64,000 bases of DNA, from assembly GCA_943737045.1 (NCBI GenBank), contig CALSFV010000293.1:186001-250000 (forward strand), written 5' to 3'. The position numbers and the translations under genes are program-made. Positions within the stretch are counted from its first letter, which is position 1. Every line of letters starts with the position of its first letter. This document shows, in pieces, positions 1-11,800 of this stretch. The DNA is from Parapristionchus giblindavisi. Taxonomy: Eukaryota; Nematoda; Chromadorea; Rhabditida; Diplogasteridae. The notes under the pieces are model-generated. The model was not told where the DNA came from. It worked only from the letters and a program-made list of their open reading frames with translations, and searched no databases.

Positions 1-259
1 CCAAAAATACCCGAAATGATTTCATCATTATGAAGCCCAGCCCCCGATGCATATGTGCAACCCCAATTGTTGCATTATGACGAGTGATCATTGGTCACTC
101 CCCATTCAAGATTTCAAGTCAGTTAGTCATGTGTCCTAGTATTGGGGAAGTCAAGTTGTCTGTGACCAGTCATTCCCATGTGTACCAGAACAGATGGACA
201 TCGTTCATCAGCTCGGCGTTCACGAGTCGGCTGTACCCGATACCGGTATCAGGCTACTA

Positions 260-472
260 TTGTCCGTATAAAATGTACTTGAATAATTGCATTGCTACTG
301 CTGCTAAACATAGGAAGAACTATCGATTAACTACCCACTCTTTCTTCCTTTCCTTCCTCGCTCTCTCTGATCTACCTACTCTCACACCGGTGCTCTCTCT
401 CTAAACATTGTGGCAGTGGTTGGCTACTCTCGTACCAAATAAACAATAAACAAGTGTATTTTATACGGTCAA
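260..472. repeat. TA-flanked MITE, copy 1 (213 bp)
   Basis: Ends are inverted (TTGTCCGTATAAA on the left, its near-complement TTTATACGGTCAA on the right) and TA lies on both sides (258-259 and 473-474), as for a Tc1/mariner-type MITE. A second copy at 52498-52930 shares the interior but contains another insertion. Partial relatives of the end motif occur near 8070, 27950 and 61910. The 106-aa reading frame running through it is shared between copies and is not a gene. Confidence 0.7.
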
Positions 473-698
473 TAACAAAGGTCGATGTCGACCGAGGCCT
501 GTGTCAGAGCAAGAGACAACCGCGAGATTCGTTAGTACATTACTACTGCCCATGTTCTTGAAGTTGTTTCAAATGTTTTCGCATCTTTTTGATGTATGAT
601 AAATTTATTTAAATTATATAATATTTGCCTTGCACCCGATCACTCAAATTCCCAAGGGTTTAATCATATGTAGACAACAGTCCGGGTAATTTTTCACA

Positions 699-706
699 CC
701 CTGTAA
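699..706. repeat. 8-bp target-site duplication, foldback copy 1
   Basis: CCCTGTAA lies here directly before TAGGGTTGC and again at 4131-4138 directly after GCAACCCTA. It fixes the element ends. Eight base pairs is the size made by hAT-superfamily transposases. Confidence 0.85.
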
Positions 707-3700
707 TAGGGTTGCCGTTGCGTAGGCGTAGTCGAATTTACCGCGCCCTCTTTCCATCTCTTGCCCCTCTCTCGGCATTTCCCGCACGACAGATTAGTGA
801 CAGCCGGAGGGTGCGTAGTCCCCGCACCTTTGCGGGGACTACGCACTCTTTCTCGCCTCTCCCTGACCCTATCCCTACTCTCTCTTCGCTCCACCCGCCT
901 CGCCCCCATAAAGGCACGTTTGAAGACATATCCAACTCCCCTCTCATCTGAGAGCTTGGCTATCAACAGAAAAGTTGTAGCTCACATCGACCCGGTTCTG
1001 ATTCCTTTTTTGGAAGAGTCGATACGATCAAAACAAACGAAATTACATTCGTTCTACGGTTTCTGATGGAAATCGAAAAAATTACCGTTGAAATAAGTGT
1101 TGGTGTCTACATTTGAATTTCTCTCAATGATCATAGGAATCAGATTTCCCCCTGAATATTTATTATGTTGAGTTCCTGTCATTCCATATATTTTTCATTT
1201 CAATGATTCAATGTCTCGAGAGGGACATTGTTAACCTCTCATGGTCCGCTCTTCCACTCTCGTCGCTTTGCTGATTGTGAGATTATCTATAACAGATCAA
1301 TAAAAATTCGCATACCATAAATATACGATGTCACGGTGTCCGAGACTGTTACATTGTTTTCATTTTTCACGGTCATAGTTTGTTCATTATCAGTCATAGT
1401 AGCGTACAATAGATATGTGATCCTTTTTCGTTGTTCTGTTTTTTTTTTGTTTTCGGCTGTTTTCGTGATCGAGACTGTTTGTTTGTTAGTTATCTATAAA
1501 ACATTATCTGAGAGAACTCAACAACTGAGATATTTTTTGGTATCGATGAAAAATAGATTTTTCTGTTTTATGTATGATAATTACAGGCTTCACGTGTGTA
1601 GTTCACTGGTATTTGGAAATTCCTTCCAATTGAAAATTCGCTTCAGGAGGTGACCACACAACGATTTGGCGCCTTTTCCTAAAAAGTTTCTTTCGCATCC
1701 AATCGATTCGGGAGTGGGCGCTATCAACTCCACGGCTAATTCTAAGAAACTATTGTCGAGGTGAGTTTTTCGATCAACGGTCAACGAAGGCTGGTATTTG
1801 GAATTTTCGGAAAAAAATTCACTTTAAATTAATTCTCACTATTTTCCCATGGCGAATGCAAATTTTTTATTTGCTCATTAGCTTCTCCATATTATATTAC
1901 ACCTTTAGTTTAAAATTCATAATTTTTTAAAAATACAATTCATGTGAACTAGTCATTTTTACAACGAAAGTCGTAATTATGGTGTGCTCCTACAGTAATC
2001 CCTAATCGGTTAATTTGGTTTTTCGCTAGTTTTAAGCATATTTTCAGCCATTTTCTTTACAATGTTAGAAGTATATGATTATTCTTTTCCCATCGGAGTG
2101 CGGCTGCACGGCATATATGCATATAATCATCACATATATGTGATGATTACATTGCTGATTGTAATTATAATTTTATTCACTTTCGTATCCGAGCCAGTTT
2201 GCGAAGTAGTACCATACTCATGCCGTTCCGTGTTCTTTCTTATTGATTTTATAGACTGATTAAAGAATGAGAGAGCACGTTAATTACACTACAAGTACAG
2301 TGCAAGTACGATCGACAATATGACTATCACATATACCATGCAGCTGCACTCCGATGGGAAAAGAATGATCATATACCTCTAACATTGTAAAGAAAATGGC
2401 TGAAAATATGCTTAAAACTAGCGAAAAACCAAATTAACCGATTAGGGATTACTGTAGGAGCACACCATAATTACGACTTTCGTTGTAAAAATGACTAGTT
2501 CACATGAATTGTATTTTTTTAAAAATATGAATTTTAAACTAAAGGTGTAATATAATATGGAGAAGCTAATGAGCAAATAAAAAATTTGCATTCGCCATGG
2601 GAAAATAGTGAGAATTAATTTAAAGTGAATTTTTTTCCGAAAATTCCCAATACCAGCCTTCGTTGACCGTTGATCGAAAAACTCACCTCGACAATAGTTT
2701 CTTAGAATTAGCCGTGGAGTTGATAGCGCCCACTCCCGAATCGATTGGATGCGAAAGAAACTTTTTAGGAAAAGGCGCCAAATCGTTGTGTGGTCACCTC
2801 CTGAAGCGAATTTTCAATTGGAAGGAATTTCCAAATACCAGTGAACTACACACGTGAAGCCTGTAATTATCATACATAAAACAGAAAAATCTATTTTTCA
2901 TCGATACCGCACCTATGTCGATTTTCTCAGATAGTGTGTTCTATCACTTTCGTAAAGACTGATAAAGTGATATTTTTAATGGAAAAAGACTGGCGACTGA
3001 ATGATGTTTACAGAACTATTATTCAGTATGCTATAGTACACCTATTTTGCTCCGCTGCGCTAGCTGTTACTTTTTTCACTTTTTATTATTATACATAAGA
3101 GCATTGGGCAAACAAATCTACACTAAAAACACTTAGATAATAAATACTGCATCAAGTCCGTGAAAAATGAAAACAATGTAACAGTCTCGGACACCGTGAC
3201 ATCGTATACAGCCCTGCAGAATCTCCTATCGTGCATGTGATCCCGGAGATTCCCGGGATCCCCCCGTGTTCCTCAAATTATTGTGCTTTCAATATTGAAT
3301 ATCAGATGTTGCAATTGTTACTATTGTTTTCCTCTTTACGTGACCTATTTTATCAAGGAAAGTTTGGAATTTTATCGATTACGTATCCCGAGAACAAATA
3401 TTGAAAATATTAATTTTTGGCAAATGCCGCGCGATAATCTTGAAGAACTCGCGCACGGTTCGGCAATATCAATCTCAAAGTGACTTTTCCGGCATTTCTA
3501 TTTCTTAGCACCGTTTAGTCGACAAGCTTTCAAAAATTCCAAACTTTCCTTCATAAAATAGGTCAAGTAAATAGGAAAACAACAGTAACAATTGCAACAC
3601 CTGATATTCATTATTGAAAGCACAATAATTCGAGGAGCACGGAGAGATCCCGGGGATCCCCGTGATCACATGCACGAAAGGAGATTCTGCGGTGCTGTAT

Positions 3701-4130
3701 TTATGGTATGCGAATTTTGTAATTTTTTCGATTTCCATCTGAAACCGTAGAACGAATGTAATTTCGTTTGTTTTGATCGTATCGACTCTTCCAAAAAAGA
3801 ATCAGATCCGGGTCGATGTGAGCTACAACTTTGCTGTTAACTGCCAAGCTCTCAGATGAGAGGGGAGTTGGATAAGTCTTAAAACGTGCCTCAATGGGGG
3901 TGCCTCAATGTGAGGCGGTTGGAGTGAAGAGAGAGAAGGGATAGGGGAAGGGAGAGGCGAGAAAGAGTGCGTAGTCCCCGCAAAGGTGCGGGGACTACGC
4001 ACTCTCTCGCAGTGATAGGCCAAACTACGAATTTAGGAAGGGAGAGAGTGTCTCTCACGGGCGATAACTAGAGAGAAGGGAAGGGATGGCAATTGGGTGC
4101 GTAGAATTCGCCCCCGTTCCTGCAACCCTA
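707..4130. mobile_element. 3.42-kb non-autonomous foldback transposon, hAT-like, copy 1
   Basis: It begins TAGGGTTGC and ends GCAACCCTA, with an 8-bp direct duplication outside. Most of it is a long inverted repeat: the left arm (about 707-2108) pairs with the right arm (about 2340-4130) around a centre near 2110-2340. Each arm carries a perfect hairpin built on GTGCGTAGTCCCCGCA (811-846 and 3967-4002). The right arm was itself hit by a second foldback (3209-3697). No transposase frame is present; the same 64-aa frame appears on opposite strands at 1590-1784 and 2663-2857 only because of the palindrome. The hAT assignment is inferred from end sequence and duplication length. Confidence 0.88.
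3209..3697. mobile_element. Nested TA-flanked foldback (489 bp) inside copy 1
   Basis: The ends are CAGCCCTGCAGAATCTCC and its inverted partner ending GGTGCTG, with TA on both sides. Comparison with the undisturbed left arm of the host element (around 1305-1335) shows that removing this unit plus one TA restores the palindrome. This is a Tc1/mariner-style insertion. The interior is an inverted repeat around a centre near 3400-3530. Confidence 0.8.
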
Positions 4131-5806
4131 CCCTGTAATGAATTGCAGTTGTTATTTTGCACATACATAACCAAAAGGTTAAAACGTGATATCAAATATC
4201 AAGAAATCTTGTATACGCTGCAGTAACTAGATCACAGCCAACGCTTACGTACAAAAGAATAAAACATATTTGGGTTTGGTTGAGTTACAAAATTATTGTC
4301 AAAGAGTTCCATAATGATACAATACGATTACTAATAAATGGAAGATATTGAAAGATAAATTCAAAGTCTAATATTCTGCTCGCGAATTCGGAAAATTGTT
4401 GTAAAAATAAATGTTCTTTGACCTGAAGTAAAGTTCGCATCAGTGAAGTATTTTCTACTTACATTTTTTGAAATACCAGAGCAGTACATATCAGAAGCTC
4501 CAGATTCGCATGAGACGTCTACACCTCGTATGAAGACCGTCTACGATCCTTGGACCTCTCCACTTTATAAACCCGTAAATCAATCATTGATTTTTCAGTG
4601 ATGTTCAAGATAATTCACAGCTTTATTGACATTTCCCCTCTTAGCATCTTTACTTTTTCAAACACGTTTAATGTTACTCGATGCCAATAAGTTTTTTTTT
4701 TAAATTTATAAGAACCCTTCATCTAGTGCAAGCAATCTCTCATGTATTAAATCAAATAGGGTTGCCCGAAAATGGAATAATTTTAATCGAACTATTGGCA
4801 CATCAACCTCTCCTCATTTGCTGGAAGAAACTCAAGACTTTGCGAATCCAAAACTATTCATACGCAAAGGAATTAAATAATGCGTCCAAATGCGAACCGC
4901 AGCTTACTCCTCTAATAAGCCCCATGCACTTTTAACTGTTTTGATCTTACAATGTCCCCCCAGCGACCCTGCTTAAAAATATCACATATCACACATAGAG
5001 AAATTATCCCTTTTAATTGGCGAAATGTTCTCTAGTATTGTCCCTTTACGCAATTATTCCCTACAGCATCTTCAATAGCAAAACGATCTCTGTGAGTGCA
5101 AATTTTGAAAAAAAAGAGAATATATTTTTTTCTTTAAAGTCTACCCATAGATCATTCAATTGTCGACGTCGACGAACGCTGTACGTTCTTCTATTCAGTG
5201 CTCGAGTATTGTAATGAACTTTGATCAAATGATGGTGCCAATATATAATTTAAATCGAACTAATGTCACATCAACCTGTCCTCATGTTAGTAATTCACCG
5301 CTAGGCCTTGCCAACCTAACCTATCATTGATCGCCGTTTGATCTTTGATACAGTGTCCTTGTATGAGCTGCACTTCCTCTCCTCCCCTCTCCCCCCTCTC
5401 ATTTTTTTCTCTCTCTACCCCACTAGCTAGTATTTATCTGTTTTTCGAATGTTGTCGCATCATATTGATGTATGATAAATTAAATTAAATTAAATTAAAT
5501 TCAGCAAAAGTTCAATCAAGTAATGGCAGCCATATAGTCGCAAATTCTTGTTTGTTTACGATAACAATTTATCTCTTTCTCTTTTCTCCAAGATGCGATT
5601 AATTATTATTTTTCTCATCTGTCTGGTTCTTCTGTCTCCCATATCTTATTGGTTTACTCTTTCTCAATTTACGCCCATTTCCCTTTTTTCCCTTTAATTG
5701 CACCAGTTTTTTCCCTATAATTGCTTTTTCGCACTAGTATATATTTTTTTGTTTTTAATAGGTTTTTTCTCAATTTCATAAATTTATTATTTATAATATT
5801 TTCAAG
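4131..5806. other. Intergenic; 5' flank of receptor gene A
   Basis: I find no convincing gene. From about 4975 the sequence is related to the 5' flank of gene C: the block near 5006-5046 (ATCCCTTTTAATTGGCGAAA...) resembles 36630-36670. A short AAATT tandem run lies at 5475-5505. A T-rich motif (GGTTTTTTCTC, about 5760) recurs just upstream of genes C and D. The last bases before the start codon (TTTTCAAG) could serve as a trans-splice acceptor; that is inference. Confidence 0.45.
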
Positions 5807-8800
5807 ATGGAATCCAACTCAACTCTTCGCTATAATCTCCATTGGGACAGAGATTTTGCATTGGATATTTCTATGACGTTAGTTATACATACTTAGGAAT
5901 TAAGACCCACGAATTAACACACTTTGTTCGCATTTTCCATAAAATATTCACAGAAATATAATTGTTAAAATAATTTTACCAGTGCTATACTTACAAGGGA
6001 ATGAAATCAGCTCGTATAAACCAATTCTGTATATATTTTGGAGTATTTTTGGGATTATAAAAAAGATATTTTGTAAATATTTCATGCACGGAATCTTGGT
6101 ATGGCTCTAATGTTATACGCTGATGCATATTTTAACTAGCCGTTGTACCAGCCGACATCGGTCGTTTAGCCTCAAAGCTTTTAGATTTCAATCAATTATT
6201 CCTTTCGTTTCCCTGCTTACAATTCATCCTTTGGTATTTTACATTCTTTACAAAGACAGCAACCTATACAAGACTATCAAATTAGGATATATCTTGAACC
6301 AGGTATTTTGTATTATTATTATTATTTATTCATTGATTTGGTGTTCAAAAGGCACGAAAAGACCATAATTAAAACACAATATTTTCTCTGCGTTACTTTC
6401 CTTTCGTAACTTTTATTAACAGAACATATTCTACTAATATTCAGATATTTCTACTCGTATTCGAGTTCACATTTTGTTTCCTATCTCGTTCGCATCTCAT
6501 CGCTCCCTACGCAGGAGTTTATTACGAAGGTCCTCTGTTCAAGTCGGGACTGAACAAGCGATTGCTAATTGTAAGTTGTCAGAACAGAAATACTTTTAAA
6601 ACGATGATGGTATCAAACCACAACAATAAAAATAGGTTAAAATATCTAATACAGGTCATAGTATTAATGACGCTGACGACATGTTTCTCCTCCTTTACCT
6701 TTCTTCTTCTTCGACTACACGCCTTGGTTATCGTATCGGACGTCAGTGATAGATTGAGGAACAGGTTAATTTGCGCAAATTTTTTGAGCAACTTAAATCT
6801 CGCTGCACTTATTTTCCTATCCAACTCAATAGATGTTCTACTGAAGTTGGCCATCCCCATTGAATAGAGGTTCACTGTCAAGAACCTAGTGGCCGAAACA
6901 GTCCTACGGATTATCCCACATTCCTGAACTAATATAATTTGAGCATGATTAAATTTTACTAATAAAGTTTAATTTCTTTATACTATTGCAAAATCTTGTT
7001 CAGGTCTCACGTTTTCATAATGTTGTTTGTGATCGTGGTCACAAACCTCTTCGCACTAATTCTCGCGTATCTCGCGAAAGATGCCGATGAAGCCGATTTC
7101 GTCACAAATGTTCGATTTATTTAGAATTTTTTTGACTCTTTTGCATGCAAAAATCAAGTGAAATTTATCAAGAAAAAATCAAGAACAAATCAACAAATCG
7201 CAGAACTGATTTTAATCATAACTAAAATATTGGTGATACTAATAATTATATAATAAATATTGGTTAAAGAGTCCAGATTTGGCTTGGCTCAAGGAACGGG
7301 GTGGAGTCGTTTACTACTTCGGAACACAGGGGAATCTGCCGTACTATAACGAAGGTTGCAACGCTTTTGAAAAAAAATCTTTTTCGTTTCTAATCCCCTA
7401 TCTCCCAAATGTTTAAAAATTCTTTGAAAGCGTATAGCTGCAAGCGTTTTGGTGCACAAGGGTGCAAGTATTCTCTTAGCATTTTTTCATTTAATTTAGT
7501 AGGTAAATCAATGTACAGGAGTGATATACATGAACGTATTTAAAATAACTGTAACAATAAAGCTATTAAGTAATAATGTGCTTCATGGTGTTTCGGCCGT
7601 TACGTCTAGACACAATAAAGTTTCACTGTCAAATTATCTGTACTCTTTTTTTTCAGCCGTACCGTATCTGCTAAGTGTAATGATCTTGCTCGGCTCTCTG
7701 GTCTTATATCTGAGTATTCATGCGATGTTGGATATGAGAAAGCAAATGGTATATGGAATTCTCATCTTATTACTCTTGTAGCATTGTAGAATTGTTGAAA
7801 GTACAGCGTTAAGAATTACCCGTATAAAAATCCTTTGTTTTCTTTGTACTTGAGTGACCACATTAACTTTTCTTGTTTTCATAGCGTACAAGCATGAACG
7901 TAACCTAAAATAACAAAACAGTGCGGCGAAGGTCAGACGGGTTAAGTGAGGAAGTGGAGTGATACTCGAGAGGAAGACGAGATATTTGGTTCCGAGTGTT
8001 TCTTTTTTACACCTGTTTTCTTGGTATTTACCACAGATTTGTCATTTTCTTATACAACGACGTTATACGGACAATAAATGCAGCTCGCAATAATTCTGTT
8101 GAATGTAGCGGTAGAGTAATCAATTAATGGTGGAAGAGTTTCGTTCGTAAATATTATACAATCATATTTACAGAGTACAAGGGTGTTGGTCTCTTCTAAA
8201 ACTACTCACTTGCAGCAAAAAGTTATCGGACTCTTCTTTATACATGTGAGACTTGACCTTTTTTGTTTGAAACTCTCGCAGCAAGCTCTTATTATGCATG
8301 CCATTGCTAATGGTCAAAGTTGGTGATTTTTGAAAGAGAGCGTGACGTATATAAATGGTCTCTTCATTGCGTACACCATTTCCTTGCCTTTTTCTTTTTA
8401 TATACTCTCCACACATTGTGTCAATCAAAGCTAGTGGTCAGGTTTCCTCAATGTTTTAAAGGAAGACCCCGAGCTAAAAAAATGAGTTCTCCCTATATTA
8501 ATGTTTGAGCTGAGTTGGCAGACACACTCTGGCAGCGAGTGATTTTTCCGAATGCTATTTCCCGGGAATGACTACTGATCCTCATTATGTCTCGATTGTA
8601 GTATGCAAAATCGAGCAATTGATATGCTAATGTCAAATGCATGAAAGATGTGATGAAATATGTTTCAAGTTGATTAGTAGAGCTATGATGATGAAGAGTG
8701 TGTAGTAGGGTTGCCGTTGCGTAGGCGTAGTCGAATTTACCGCGCCCTCTTTCCATCTCTTGCCCCTCTCTCGGCATTTCCCGCACGACAGATTAGTGAC

Positions 8801-11800
8801 AGCCGGAGGGTGCGTAGTCCCCGCACCTTTGCGGGGACTACGCACTCTTTCTCGCCTCTCCCTGACCCTATCCCTACTCTCTCTTCGCTCCACCCGCCTC
8901 GCCCCCATAAAGGCACGTTTGAAGACATATCCAACTCCCCTCTCATCTGAGAGCTTGGCTATCAACAGAAAAGTTGTAGCTCACATCGACCCGGTTCTGA
9001 TTCCTTTTTTGGAAGAGTCGATACGATCAAAACAAACGAAATTACATTCGTTCTACGGTTTCTGATGGAAATCGAAAAAATTACCGTTGAAATAAGTGTT
9101 GGTGTCTACATTTGAATTTCTCTCAATGATCATAGGAATCAGATTTCCCCCTGAATATTTATTATGTTGAGTTCCTGTCATTCCATATATTTTTCATTTC
9201 AATGATTCAATGTCTCGAGAGGGACATTGTTAACCTCTCATGGTCCGCTCTTCCACTCTCGTCGCTTTGCTGATTGTGAGATTATCTATAACAGATCAAT
9301 AAAAATTCGCATACCATAAATATACGATGTCACGGTGTCCGAGACTGTTACATTGTTTTCATTTTTCACGGTCATAGTTTGTTCATTATCAGTCATAGTA
9401 GCGTACAATAGATATGTGATCCTTTTTCGTTGTTCTGTTTTTTTTTGTTTTCGGCTGTTTTCGTGATCGAGACTGTTTGTTTGTTAGTTATCTATAAAAC
9501 ATTATCTGAGAGAACTCAACAACTGAGATATTTTTTGGTATCGATGAAAAATAGATTTTTCTGTTTTATGTATGATAATTACAGGCTTCACGTGTGTAGT
9601 TCACTGGTATTTGGAAATTCCTTCCAATTGAAAATTCGCTTCAGGAGGTGACCACACAACGATTTGGCGCCTTTTCCTAAAAAGTTTCTTTCGCATCCAA
9701 TCGATTCGGGAGTGGGCGCTATCAACTCCACGGCTAATTCTAAGAAACTATTGTCGAGGTGAGTTTTTCGATCAACGGTCAACGAAGGCTGGTATTTGGA
9801 ATTTTCGGAAAAAAATTCACTTTAAATTAATTCTCACTATTTTCCCATGGCGAATGCAAATTTTTTATTTGCTCATTAGCTTCTCCATATTATATTACAC
9901 CTTTAGTTTAAAATTCATAATTTTTTAAAAATACAATTCATGTGAACTAGTCATTTTTACAACGAAAGTCGTAATTATGGTGTGCTCCTACAGTAATCCC
10001 TAATCGGTTAATTTGGTTTTTCGCTAGTTTTAAGCATATTTTCAGCCATTTTCTTTACAATGTTAGAAGTATATGATTATTCTTTTCCCATCGGAGTGCG
10101 GCTGCACGGCATATATGCATATAATCATCACATATATGTGATGATTACATTGCTGATTGTAATTATAATTTTATTCACTTTCGTATCCGAGCCAGTTTGC
10201 GAAGTAGTACCATACTCATGCCGTTCCGTGTTCTTTCTTATTGATTTTATAGACTGATTAAAGAATGAGAGAGCACGTTAATTACACTACAAGTACAGTG
10301 CAAGTACGATCGACAATATGACTATCACATATACCATGCAGCTGCACTCCGATGGGAAAAGAATGATCATATACCTCTAACATTGTAAAGAAAATGGCTG
10401 AAAATATGCTTAAAACTAGCGAAAAACCAAATTAACCGATTAGGGATTACTGTAGGAGCACACCATAATTACGACTTTCGTTGTAAAAATGACTAGTTCA
10501 CATGAATTGTATTTTTTTAAAAATATGAATTTTAAACTAAAGGTGTAATATAATATGGAGAAGCTAATGAGCAAATAAAAAATTTGCATTCGCCATGGGA
10601 AAATAGTGAGAATTAATTTAAAGTGAATTTTTTTCCGAAAATTCCCAATACCAGCCTTCGTTGACCGTTGATCGAAAAACTCACCTCGACAATAGTTTCT
10701 TAGAATTAGCCGTGGAGTTGATAGCGCCCACTCCCGAATCGATTGGATGCGAAAGAAACTTTTTAGGAAAAGGCGCCAAATCGTTGTGTGGTCACCTCCT
10801 GAAGCGAATTTTCAATTGGAAGGAATTTCCAAATACCAGTGAACTACACACGTGAAGCCTGTAATTATCATACATAAAACAGAAAAATCTATTTTTCATC
10901 GATACCGCACCTATGTCGATTTTCTCAGATAGTGTGTTCTATCACTTTCGTAAAGACTGATAAAGTGATATTTTTAATGGAAAAAGACTGGCGACTGAAT
11001 GATGTTTACAGAACTATTATTCAGTATGCTATAGTACACCTATTTTGCTCCGCTGCGCTAGCTGTTACTTTTTTCACTTTTTATTATTATACATAAGAGC
11101 ATTGGGCAAACAAATCTACACTAAAAACACTTAGATAATAAATACTGCATCAAGTCCGTGAAAAATGAAAACAATGTAACAGTCTCGGACACCGTGACAT
11201 CGTATACAGCCCTGCAGAATCTCCTATCGTGCATGTGATCCCGGAGATTCCCGGGATCCCCCCGTGTTCCTCAAATTATTGTGCTTTCAATATTGAATAT
11301 CAGATGTTGCAATTGTTACTATTGTTTTCCTCTTTACGTGACCTATTTTATCAAGGAAAGTTTGGAATTTTATCGATTACGTATCCCGAGAACAAATATT
11401 GAAAATATTAATTTTTGGCAAATGCCGCGCGATAATCTTGAAGAACTCGCGCACGGTTCGGCAATATCAATCTCAAAGTGACTTTTCCGGCATTTCTATT
11501 TCTTAGCACCGTTTAGTCGACAAGCTTTCAAAAATTCCAAACTTTCCTTCATAAAATAGGTCAAGTAAATAGGAAAACAACAGTAACAATTGCAACACCT
11601 GATATTCATTATTGAAAGCACAATAATTCGAGGAGCACGGAGAGATCCCGGGGATCCCCGTGATCACATGCACGAAAGGAGATTCTGCGGTGCTGTATTT
11701 ATGGTATGCGAATTTTGTAATTTTTTCGATTTCCATCTGAAACCGTAGAACGAATGTAATTTCGTTTGTTTTGATCGTATCGACTCTTCCAAAAAAGAAT

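Noticed and set aside
2663..2857. 64-aa frame found four times (1590, 2663, 9588, 10661)
   Set aside because: It is duplicated by the palindrome and by the two element copies. It has no domain and its conservation is explained by the repeat.
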